Source: DMER64 sp041652255 (lineage in GTDB: Bacteria; Bacteroidota; Bacteroidia; Bacteroidales; UBA932). Taken from it: a DNA stretch of 64,000 bases. A program made the translations under genes and the position numbers. Positions 35,531 through 42,371 of the stretch are shown in pieces. Every line of letters starts with the position of its first letter. Position 1 is the stretch's first letter. Location of the stretch: positions 1 to 64,000 of the forward strand of contig JBAZHT010000003.1 of the NCBI GenBank assembly GCA_041652255.1. The letters run 5' to 3'. Under the pieces are notes generated by a model. It was not told the origin of the DNA, made no database searches, and saw nothing but the letters and a program-made list of their open reading frames with translations.

Positions 35531-36940
35531 TTAAAATTTAAAATATTCAAGGGCATTGCGGTAACATACGGCCTGAACGATCTCCCTGCCTATAAACTCC
35601 GTTTCTCCGGAAGGAAGCAATCCCTGTTCCATATCGTTTCCCAGCAGATTGCACAATGTTCTGCGAAAATAATCATGTCTGGCATAACTTAAAAAACTCC
35701 GGGAATCGGTCAACATCCCCACAAACCGGCTCAGAAGTCCCAGCAGGGAAAGGGTGTTGATTTGTTTTTCCATACCGTCTTTCTGGTCCAGGAACCACCA
35801 GGCAGCTCCAAACTGGATCTTTCCCGGGATAAGGCCGTCCTGGAAATTTCCGGCCATTGTGGCCACTACTTCGTTATCCCGCGGGTTTAGGTTATAGATT
35901 ATGGTTTTAGTCAATTTATCACGACTGTCCAGACCGTCCAGAAAACGTGACATATTCCGTGAAACCGTAAAATCGCCAATGGAATCATACCCGGTATCGG
36001 GGCCAATGGTCCGGAACATGCGTGAATTGTTATTGCGCAGGGCTCCGTAGTGAAACTGTTGCGTCCACCCCGTTTCCCAATCCATGATCCCGAACTCGGT
36101 GAGCATGGCCGTTTTGAACATGCGGATCTCCTGCACTCCCGGCTTTTTCCCGCTCATCGCTATTTGGAAAACGGATTCTACTGAGGAAGCGGTATACTCC
36201 TCGGCAAAAAATTCCTCGATACCGTGATCGGAAAGGCGGCATCCGTGCTCCCCAAAATAAGCATGACGGACCCGCAAAGCTTCAATAAGCGTGTCAAAGG
36301 AAAGGATGTCGATTCCCGAGACTGCGGCCAGTTTTTCCACGTACTCCCTGAACGTAAGCGGATCCTCAATGGCCATGGCTTTGTCGGGGCGCCAGGCAGG
36401 CAGAACTTTCACCGGGAATCCGTCCGCAGCAATCTTCCGGTGATGTTCCAGGGAATCTACGGGATCATCCGTTGTACAAAGTGTTTCCACCCCGTATTTT
36501 TGGATCAGGCCCCTGGCACTATAATCCTTTTTACCCAACCATTCATTACACTCCCGATAGATACCCTCAGCTGTTTGCGGATTAAGGAGTTCCGTAATCC
36601 CGAATCCTGATCTTAACTCCATGTGAGTCCAGTGATACAAAGGATTACGCATGGTATAAGGAACCGTCTGCGCCCATTTCCGGAACTTCTCCCAATCGGT
36701 AGTATCTTTCCCTGTTATGTAACGTTCATCAACGCCGTTGGCACGCATGGCCCTCCACTTGTAATGGTCTCCGTTAAGCCAGACCCGGGTCATATTTTCA
36801 AATTGCCTGTCATTGGCTATTTCCGCAGGATCAAGGTGACAATGGAAATCAATGATGGGCAGCTCCCTGGCGTAATCATGATAAAGCCGCTGAGCCGTCT
36901 TTGTCTGTAAAAGGAAATTCTCGTCGTTAAACTGTTTCAT
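35531..36940 (-). CDS. uxaC: Glucuronate/galacturonate isomerase
   Basis: Converts D-glucuronate to fructuronate and D-galacturonate to tagaturonate. 469 residues, the usual length. The metal-binding motif DFHCHLDP (H33, H35) opens the TIM barrel, with the long family signature around TDDPVDSLEHH and FVGMLTDSRSFLSYARHDYFRR near the C terminus. It is in one orientation with exuT. The following oxidoreductase and dehydratase steps (UxaB/UxuB, UxaA/UxuA) are not in the window. Confidence 0.94.
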   Translation of the reverse strand: MKQFNDENFLLQTKTAQRLYHDYARELPIIDFHCHLDPAEIANDRQFENMTRVWLNGDHYKWRAMRANGVDERYITGKDTTDWEKFRKWAQTVPYTMRNPLYHWTHMELRSGFGITELLNPQTAEGIYRECNEWLGKKDYSARGLIQKYGVETLCTTDDPVDSLEHHRKIAADGFPVKVLPAWRPDKAMAIEDPLTFREYVEKLAAVSGIDILSFDTLIEALRVRHAYFGEHGCRLSDHGIEEFFAEEYTASSVESVFQIAMSGKKPGVQEIRMFKTAMLTEFGIMDWETGWTQQFHYGALRNNNSRMFRTIGPDTGYDSIGDFTVSRNMSRFLDGLDSRDKLTKTIIYNLNPRDNEVVATMAGNFQDGLIPGKIQFGAAWWFLDQKDGMEKQINTLSLLGLLSRFVGMLTDSRSFLSYARHDYFRRTLCNLLGNDMEQGLLPSGETEFIGREIVQAVCYRNALEYFKF

Positions 36941-36953
36941 AATCCTTCAATAA

Positions 36954-37397
36954 TTAAAACCATATGGATTCCTGCAGGATTTCCCCGAAACTGTGCGAAG
37001 TGACAAAGAGGATGATCCTGACAAGATGATAGCCTCCCATTAAAACAGCGGTTCCGTAAGCCAGTTTCATGTTATAGAGCCATCTTTTCTTATAGTTACG
37101 ACCGCGTATCAATTCTACGGTCATAACAAACAAAGCGGAAATGAAAAACAACACCAGCAACGGTCCGAACAAATGGTTCCTGAAACTCTCTGCCAGATCT
37201 CCCCTGTAAAGACTGACCATGGATTTGATCATACCACAGCCCGGACAGGGCAGGCCCGTAAGCATCTTGAACGGACAAAATGACTGGCTTTCCTGTAAAT
37301 GACCGGCACCCGGATCAAACAACATGATCAGCAGGGGCGTGACCAGGAACAAGAATAAAACGACTATACCGCTTATTTTCCGCCTGTAAAACACCAA
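36954..37397 (-). CDS. DUF2752 membrane protein
   Basis: 147 residues. A first membrane helix (about 9-28) is followed by the DUF2752 signature CPFKMLTGLPCPGCGMIKS (about 41-59), and two more helices follow. The cysteines of the signature are conserved in the family, but no function is established. It lies 13 nt upstream of uxaC and 3 nt after the DUF4234-like gene on the same strand. Confidence 0.85.
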   Translation of the reverse strand: MVFYRRKISGIVVLFLFLVTPLLIMLFDPGAGHLQESQSFCPFKMLTGLPCPGCGMIKSMVSLYRGDLAESFRNHLFGPLLVLFFISALFVMTVELIRGRNYKKRWLYNMKLAYGTAVLMGGYHLVRIILFVTSHSFGEILQESIWF

Positions 37398-37400
37398 ATA

Positions 37401-37763
37401 TTATTTGTACAATTTATTGATCTCGCTCTGAACTATCATGGCAGCTATCATGGGGAAGAAAAAGCCTAACAGCATCAACAATATGGACTGATCCCGGGGA
37501 GGCATCCCTATCCTTTCGTCCAGGGCAGGCAAACCGTCTCTTCCCACGATAAAAAAGAAGTACATATTTACCGGCCATATACATCCGGCAAATACGGCCA
37601 CAACAGAAGACAGGATCTCCCTTCCGGCCAGTGCATTGAATACCTTGGCCGCCTGAAGGTTCCAGTAAATCAGGTAAAATCCGCAGGTGATGAAACCCAG
37701 GAGAAGAACTACAACGGGTTCTCTGCGAAATTCGGGAATGTTGTCAATGATCTGCATAATCAA
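37401..37763 (-). CDS. Small DUF4234-like membrane protein
   Basis: 120 residues with three hydrophobic segments (about 17-36, 48-74 and 88-110). The pattern VVLLLGFITCGFYLIYWNLQ matches the DUF4234 family start. Function unknown. An alternative start two codons in (37757) cannot be excluded. It sits between the GT2 gene (5 nt) and DUF2752 (3 nt), probably one transcript. Confidence 0.72.
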   Translation of the reverse strand: MIMQIIDNIPEFRREPVVVLLLGFITCGFYLIYWNLQAAKVFNALAGREILSSVVAVFAGCIWPVNMYFFFIVGRDGLPALDERIGMPPRDQSILLMLLGFFFPMIAAMIVQSEINKLYK

Positions 37764-37768
37764 GAATG

Positions 37769-38578
37769 TTAGTTAATAATTAATCCGTATTCTGTTTTAA
37801 TAATTCCGTTCTTTTTGTTTTGCCTGCGGATCTGTTTGTTGTATTGCTGCTCTTTCAGGTGAACGTAATCCCGCGGATGATCCAGGTGCAGGGTAACGGC
37901 TGAATACCTGACTTGTTTCCCCTTCACTCCCAAACGCTCAAGCCTTTCGCCAAACTCCCTGTCCTCTCCTCCGTAGCGCAGCCGCTGGTCAAATCCCCTT
38001 ACGGCGATGACATCATTTTTCCATGCCGAGGCATTCCCTCCGTTCCATGTAGCACCTGCTGGCGTAAAGTTGTTCAAAAAGCGTTTTTTCATCCCGGAGG
38101 CATTTAATTTGTTGTTTTTAAAAGATTTGCCGAGTCCGTTACCTTCCAGCCACCTTCTGTCAAAAGAGATTCCCGAACGTATCTCCTCAACGCCGATCTT
38201 TGCAGACAGATCCGCCGGCAACCTGATTGTTCCTCCGGAAAGAAACCTTCCTATACTTCGCATATTGACGTGAACCCGCACAAAATCCTTCCTGGGAATA
38301 ATGTCTCCGTCACTGAATATCAAATAATTACCCTCACTCACCAATACGGCTTTGTTCAGGATGGTGCATTTGCGAAATCCTTTGTTTTCATGGAACACGT
38401 GTTTTATGGATAAAGACCCCTCCCGTTTCATTTTTTCAATGACCTTCCGGGTACTTTCATTGGATCCGTCGTCGGCAACGATCAACTCAAAATCCTTGAA
38501 AGTCTGGCAGTAATAACCCCATAAGACCCGTTCCAGCCATGCGGGTTGATTGAAAGTTGAAATAATTACAGAAATCAT
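37769..38578 (-). CDS. Family 2 glycosyltransferase
   Basis: 269 residues. A GT-A fold with nucleotide-binding DDGS (36-39), metal-binding SDGD (D90, D92) in YLIFSDGDIIP, and a C-terminal galactosyltransferase-like segment, NGGNASAWKNDVIAVRGFDQ then GGEDREFGERL. It should be cytosolic and transfer a sugar to a glycan acceptor. The acceptor is unknown. A TATCTTTG -7 box is 7 nt upstream of the ATG and is one arm of a 12-bp inverted repeat shared with the DUF4402 gene promoter. Confidence 0.88.
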   Translation of the reverse strand: MISVIISTFNQPAWLERVLWGYYCQTFKDFELIVADDGSNESTRKVIEKMKREGSLSIKHVFHENKGFRKCTILNKAVLVSEGNYLIFSDGDIIPRKDFVRVHVNMRSIGRFLSGGTIRLPADLSAKIGVEEIRSGISFDRRWLEGNGLGKSFKNNKLNASGMKKRFLNNFTPAGATWNGGNASAWKNDVIAVRGFDQRLRYGGEDREFGERLERLGVKGKQVRYSAVTLHLDHPRDYVHLKEQQYNKQIRRQNKKNGIIKTEYGLIIN

Positions 38579-38585
38579 GCGTAAA

Positions 38586-38593
38586 CAAAGATA
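38586..38593 (-). promoter_or_regulatory. -7 element TATCTTTG of the GT2 gene cluster
   Basis: A perfect TAnnTTTG on the minus strand, 7 nt before the GT2 ATG. It forms part of the left arm of the inverted repeat at 38586-38620. Confidence 0.6.
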
Positions 38594-38612
38594 GAAAATA
38601 AAAAAAAATTTC

Positions 38613-38620
38613 TATCTTTG
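38613..38620 (+). promoter_or_regulatory. -7 element TATCTTTG of the DUF4402 gene
   Basis: A perfect TAnnTTTG, 24 nt before the ATG at 38645. It overlaps the TTG at 38618 where the open frame begins, so 38645 is the likely start. Confidence 0.6.
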
Positions 38621-38644
38621 AATTGTACGTTTAGCCATAAGGCT

Positions 38645-39103
38645 ATGAAAACATTCATTATCCTATCCATTCTATGCCTGATCTTTGCATATCCGGCAAG
38701 GGCTCAGGTCGTTGTAACAGGTCACGTCACGGCCGAGATCGTGGATGCCGCGAGTATTTCACCGCAGGGTATCTATGCTCTTGAAATTGACAAAACTCCC
38801 GATTTTACAGATGAGCTCCAATACGATGATGTTCTTCTGGGAGAAGTCACGGTTCGTTCAGGCTCCGATGTATCATGCAACATAGTGGTAAAAGCGGCCA
38901 CTGTCTCCGGATCAGAAGGGGAACTACTAACAATGGAAACCTCACTGAACCAACGTGTTGGAGAAGAATCAAGAAAACTGAGTGAATTGCATCACACCGA
39001 CGGAGACCAGACACTCCAATTGACCGGTAATGTCAATACTTTGCGTGAACAACGCTCCGGCCTTTATGAAGGGTCTTACACCGTTGTTTTTGCATACAAT
39101 TGA
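38645..39103 (+). CDS. Secreted DUF4402 protein, candidate pilin-like subunit
   Basis: 152 residues with a Sec signal peptide (about 1-20, cleavage after PARA-Q). The mature part (VVVTGHVTAEIVDAASISPQ ... to the C-terminal GLYEGSYTVVFAYN) has the DUF4402 pattern, a beta-sandwich related to the spore-coat-U/archaic pilin class and ending in the alternating strand typical of such subunits. DUF4402 genes in Proteobacteria often sit beside chaperone-usher genes, and here the next gene encodes an usher-like protein. That neighbour makes a surface-fibre subunit the best guess. No chaperone gene is present. Confidence 0.78.
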   Translation: MKTFIILSILCLIFAYPARAQVVVTGHVTAEIVDAASISPQGIYALEIDKTPDFTDELQYDDVLLGEVTVRSGSDVSCNIVVKAATVSGSEGELLTMETSLNQRVGEESRKLSELHHTDGDQTLQLTGNVNTLREQRSGLYEGSYTVVFAYN

Positions 39104-39128
39104 CTGTACCTCTCAAGGTTCTTTCATT

Positions 39129-39178
39129 AATATATTGTAAATTTCACTACTTTTGTAAAATTTACAATATATTTTTTT
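39129..39178 (+). terminator. 16-bp inverted repeat with T-run between DUF4402 and usher genes
   Basis: AATATATTGTAAATTT (39129-39144) and its exact reverse complement (39158-39173) flank a 13-bp centre, and T residues continue to 39178. As RNA read from the DUF4402 gene it would form a long AU-rich stem followed by a U-tract, like an intrinsic terminator. The centre carries TACTTTTG, the -7 element of the usher gene. Confidence 0.6.
39148..39155 (+). promoter_or_regulatory. -7 element TACTTTTG of the usher-like gene, inside the hairpin loop
   Basis: A perfect TAnnTTTG, 52 nt before the ATG at 39208. It is placed exactly between the two arms of the inverted repeat. No TTTG is at the expected -33 distance; that region is the left arm. 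Confidence 0.55.
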
Positions 39179-39207
39179 GTGCCTGTAACCTGTCATTCAA
39201 GCGCTTG

Positions 39208-42200
39208 ATGCTCAATCATTCATACGTTTTAAACCAAATTGGCAACCTGAAAACTCCGGGTCTGTGGGTACGCTGTTTTGCCGTCTTGCTCTTGACATCA
39301 GGTATGCTGCATCCCGCTAAGGCACTGGCTCAGGAAGAGTACCTGGAAGAAATGGTCATTTACTTTTCGGTACCGCGCATAGGAGGGACAGATATTTCTG
39401 CGGTGATCGGGGAACATGATGTCTATTTGTCGGTTCCGGAGTTATTCGATTTTCTTAAGATCAAAAACACCTACACCGCGGGCTTTAGTTCCATTTACGG
39501 CTTTTTCATCACAGAAGACGCCCCCTATAACATTGACCGTGTTAACAATATAATTACCTACCGGGGAAAAGAATTCACTTTAAAACCCGGAGACATTATC
39601 CGCACCGAAACCAATCTTTATTTGAAATCCAATTATTTCGGGCAGGTATTCGGACTAGACTGTTCGTTCAGTTTCAGAAGTCTGTCTGTTACCATGAACA
39701 CCAGCATAGAACTTCCCGTGATCCGGGAAATGAGACAGGAACAGATGCGCAAGAGCCTGGGCCGGATAAGGGGTGAGGTCGAAGCAGATACTACCATTGG
39801 CAGAAAATTCCCTTTCATCCATTTTGGGATGGCCGATTGGTCTGCCGTGCTGACACAGGAAGTGCAGGGACCTTCTGAAGCCCGTTTGTCCCTGAACCTG
39901 GGAGGTGTTATTGCCGGAGGGGAAACTGACATCAGGCTTAACTACAACACCAATACCCCGTTTAACGAAAAAAACCAGTTTTACCAGTGGCGCTACGCCA
40001 ACAACAAATACAAAGCCCTTAGACAGGTGATCCTGGGAAAGATCAGTACGTTCTCCACTTCGACCATCAATTCCCCCGTTCTGGGCGTTCAGGTAACCAA
40101 CACACCTACTACGTACCGGCAGTCGTTCGGAACCTATACACTCAGTGATGTTACCGAACCGGGCTGGACTGTAGAACTATACGTAAACAACGTTCTGGTG
40201 GATTACCAGCAGGCAGATGCCTCGGGGTTTTATACTTTTGAAGTTCCTCTGGTTTACGGAAATACAAACGTGAAACTGCAATTCTACGGACCCTGGGGAG
40301 AAGAAAGGTCCAAAGAACAAACATTGAACATCCCTTATAATTTTCTTCCTGCAGGCAATTTTGAATACCGAGTTTCTGCCGGTGTTGTGGAAGACTCTTT
40401 GTTCAGTAAATTTTCCCGCGTGGATATGGATTACGGCATCGCACGTTTCATGACCGTCGGAGCCGGTGTGGAATACCTTTCTTCTGTTTCTTCCGGGCAG
40501 TTCATGCCCTTTGTACACACTTCCCTTCAGGTAGCACCCGGGTTGCTTTTAAGCGGAGAATACACCCACGGTGTAAATGCCAAAGGGATCCTCAACTGGA
40601 GGTTGCCGTCCGATATACAGTTTGAAGTGAATTACACCCGCTACGACAGGGATCAGACGGCTATTAACACCAATTACCTGGAAGAAAGACGTATTACCAT
40701 GTCTATCCCGGTAAGGATGCGCCATTTTTCACTGTTTTCCAGGATGGCCCTGAATCAGATCATTATGCCCAACACCCGGTATACATCAGCAGAACTGTTG
40801 TTGTCGGGAAATTTTTGGGGAGTCAATACCAACCTGACAACTTTCGCCACTTTTTCTCAATATTCAAAAACCAATATATACAGCTCATTATCCATGTCGC
40901 TCAGGTTGCCGGCTTCTTTTATTCTTACCCCGCAGGCACAATTCAACTATACTCAGGGAAAATTCGTTTCTGCCCGGGTTGCACTGGAAAAGAGAATGTT
41001 TAAAAACGGCTACCTCAACCTGTCTTTCGAAAGGAATTTTGCCAACAATATTACAAACCTGGAACTGGGGTTACGCTATGACTTTTCATTTGCCCAAATT
41101 GGATTCACTGCCCGCAGAAGCAACCAGACTTACTCATTCGTGGAAACGGCCGGAGGCAGCCTTATGGTGGATCCGCGATCCAGGTATATAGGTGTCAATA
41201 ACCGCAGCAGCGTGGGCAAAGGAGGTATGATCCTCTACCCGTTCCTTGATATGAACTGGAACGGAATAAAGGACGAAGGAGAACCCAAAGCATTCGGAAT
41301 GGAAGTCCAGGTAAGCGGCGGACGTGTGGAATACAAAGAACGGGACACCATAACCAGGATATTTGACCTGCAACCCTATGCCGAATACCTGGTAACCCTG
41401 GACGGAAGCAAATTTGACAACATTACCTGGAGAATGCGCAACCGGACACTGAGCGTTGTGGTAGACCCCAACCAGTTCAAGCGTATTGAGATCCCGGTTG
41501 TTGTAGTGGGAGAAGCTTCGGGACAGGTATACCTGCGAGACGGGAATACCCTTCGCGGTCAGGGCCGGATCACCGTTCAATTCTATAACAAGGAAAACGT
41601 GCTCATTCACAGCACACTTTCCGAGTCAGACGGGTACTTTACCTATATGGGACTGTCGCCCGGAGAATACACCGCCGTTATTGATCCCCAACAGATGAGA
41701 AAGCTGGATATGACAGCATCTCCCGCCCAAATATCCTTTACCATTGAACCCAGTATAGACGGGGATTACATTTACGATCTGGAATTCACGATCCGTACAA
41801 ACGAACCTAAAGAGCAACCGGCAGCGAAACCCGCTACACCTAAAGCAGAAAAACCGGCAGAGGCCTTCCGTGACACGGTACCCATTGCTGTAACTAAACC
41901 CACGCCGGTAATGAAGGATACCTTAACTGTTCCGGAACCTAAACCCGGAATCCGGGATCGTAAACCGGCTGAGGGATCACCCACAACCGGCGGGTACCGC
42001 CTGCAATTCCTGGTCTTAAGCCGTCCGCTGGAAGATGACAGCAGTTACTTTGAACGACTTACAAAGAAACTGCCCAACCTGCAGGTATCAGTCAGAGTGG
42101 AAGAAGATGGTCTTTACCATTACGTGTCACGCGTATTTCGCACCCGGAGTGAAGCCAGGCACTGGATGCGTATGATCAACGGGATGGGTTGGCAGGATTG

Positions 42201-42240
42201 TGTGCTGAGATCAGAAACAGAAAAACCCCTCAAAAAATGA
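39208..42240 (+). CDS. Fimbrial-usher-like outer-membrane protein with C-terminal SPOR domain
   Basis: 1010 residues. It has a long n-region and signal peptide (cleavage near ALA-Q42). Residues about 298-395 match the usher consensus: TPTTYRQSFGTYTLSD, then PGWTVELYVNNVLVDYQ, ADASGFYTFEVPLVYGNTNV and LQFYGPWGEERSKEQT. Barrel-like strands with many aromatic residues run to about 670. An EF-hand-like DMNWNGIKDEGE (about 682) opens a region with beta-sandwich domains (GQVYLRDGN ... SDGYFTYMGLSPGEY, about 770-830). A Pro/Lys-rich linker (868-927) leads to a SPOR-like domain (930-1007). I infer an assembly and secretion platform for the upstream DUF4402 subunit. The start at 39208 lies after the promoter; the frame is open back to 39100. 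Confidence 0.75.
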   Translation: MLNHSYVLNQIGNLKTPGLWVRCFAVLLLTSGMLHPAKALAQEEYLEEMVIYFSVPRIGGTDISAVIGEHDVYLSVPELFDFLKIKNTYTAGFSSIYGFFITEDAPYNIDRVNNIITYRGKEFTLKPGDIIRTETNLYLKSNYFGQVFGLDCSFSFRSLSVTMNTSIELPVIREMRQEQMRKSLGRIRGEVEADTTIGRKFPFIHFGMADWSAVLTQEVQGPSEARLSLNLGGVIAGGETDIRLNYNTNTPFNEKNQFYQWRYANNKYKALRQVILGKISTFSTSTINSPVLGVQVTNTPTTYRQSFGTYTLSDVTEPGWTVELYVNNVLVDYQQADASGFYTFEVPLVYGNTNVKLQFYGPWGEERSKEQTLNIPYNFLPAGNFEYRVSAGVVEDSLFSKFSRVDMDYGIARFMTVGAGVEYLSSVSSGQFMPFVHTSLQVAPGLLLSGEYTHGVNAKGILNWRLPSDIQFEVNYTRYDRDQTAINTNYLEERRITMSIPVRMRHFSLFSRMALNQIIMPNTRYTSAELLLSGNFWGVNTNLTTFATFSQYSKTNIYSSLSMSLRLPASFILTPQAQFNYTQGKFVSARVALEKRMFKNGYLNLSFERNFANNITNLELGLRYDFSFAQIGFTARRSNQTYSFVETAGGSLMVDPRSRYIGVNNRSSVGKGGMILYPFLDMNWNGIKDEGEPKAFGMEVQVSGGRVEYKERDTITRIFDLQPYAEYLVTLDGSKFDNITWRMRNRTLSVVVDPNQFKRIEIPVVVVGEASGQVYLRDGNTLRGQGRITVQFYNKENVLIHSTLSESDGYFTYMGLSPGEYTAVIDPQQMRKLDMTASPAQISFTIEPSIDGDYIYDLEFTIRTNEPKEQPAAKPATPKAEKPAEAFRDTVPIAVTKPTPVMKDTLTVPEPKPGIRDRKPAEGSPTTGGYRLQFLVLSRPLEDDSSYFERLTKKLPNLQVSVRVEEDGLYHYVSRVFRTRSEARHWMRMINGMGWQDCVLRSETEKPLKK

Positions 42241-42248
42241 AGGGTTTT
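42222..42248 (+). terminator. Hairpin overlapping the usher gene stop codon
   Basis: AAAACCC (42222-42228) pairs with GGGTTTT (42242-42248) around a 13-nt loop that contains the stop codon, followed by GGTTTG. It is a plausible weak terminator just before the antisense tRNA-Val gene. Confidence 0.45.
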
Positions 42249-42254
42249 GGTTTG

Positions 42255-42329
42255 TGGGAGCAAAGAGATTCGAACTCATGACCCCCTGCTTGTAAGGCAG
42301 GTGCTCTAAACCAGCTGAGCTATGCTCCC
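42255..42329 (-). tRNA. tRNA-Val (anticodon TAC)
   Basis: The minus strand folds into a standard cloverleaf: acceptor GGGAGCA / TGCTCCC, D-arm GCTCAGCTGGTTTAGAGC, anticodon stem CTGCC / GGCAG-type with loop CTTACAA (anticodon TAC), and T-arm with GTTCGAATC. The discriminator is A. CCA is not encoded. A perfect promoter lies just upstream, in the folC 3' end. Confidence 0.95.
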
Positions 42330-42340
42330 AAACGGGACTG

Positions 42341-42371
42341 CAAAGATAAATTTAATTTTCTTCCCTGCAAA
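42341..42371 (-). promoter_or_regulatory. Consensus promoter TTTG-N19-TATCTTTG of tRNA-Val
   Basis: The minus strand has TTTG at 42371-42368, a 19-nt spacer, and TATCTTTG at 42348-42341. This is an exact match to the Bacteroidota sigma-ABfr consensus, 11 nt before the tRNA 5' end. The -33 half lies inside the 3' end of folC. Confidence 0.8.

Larger units (their letters stand above)
38586..38620. repeat. 12-bp perfect inverted repeat with divergent -7 boxes in its arms
   Basis: CAAAGATAGAAA (38586-38597) and TTTCTATCTTTG (38609-38620) are exact reverse complements across an 11-bp A-rich centre. Each arm contains the -7 element of one of the two divergent genes. Confidence 0.75.

Noticed and set aside
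39129..39173. The inverted repeat around the usher promoter as an invertible (phase-variable) promoter
   Set aside because: Known Bacteroides invertible promoters have much longer segments between the repeats. The 13-bp centre here is too short for a site-specific recombinase to invert, so a hairpin/terminator or operator role is more likely.
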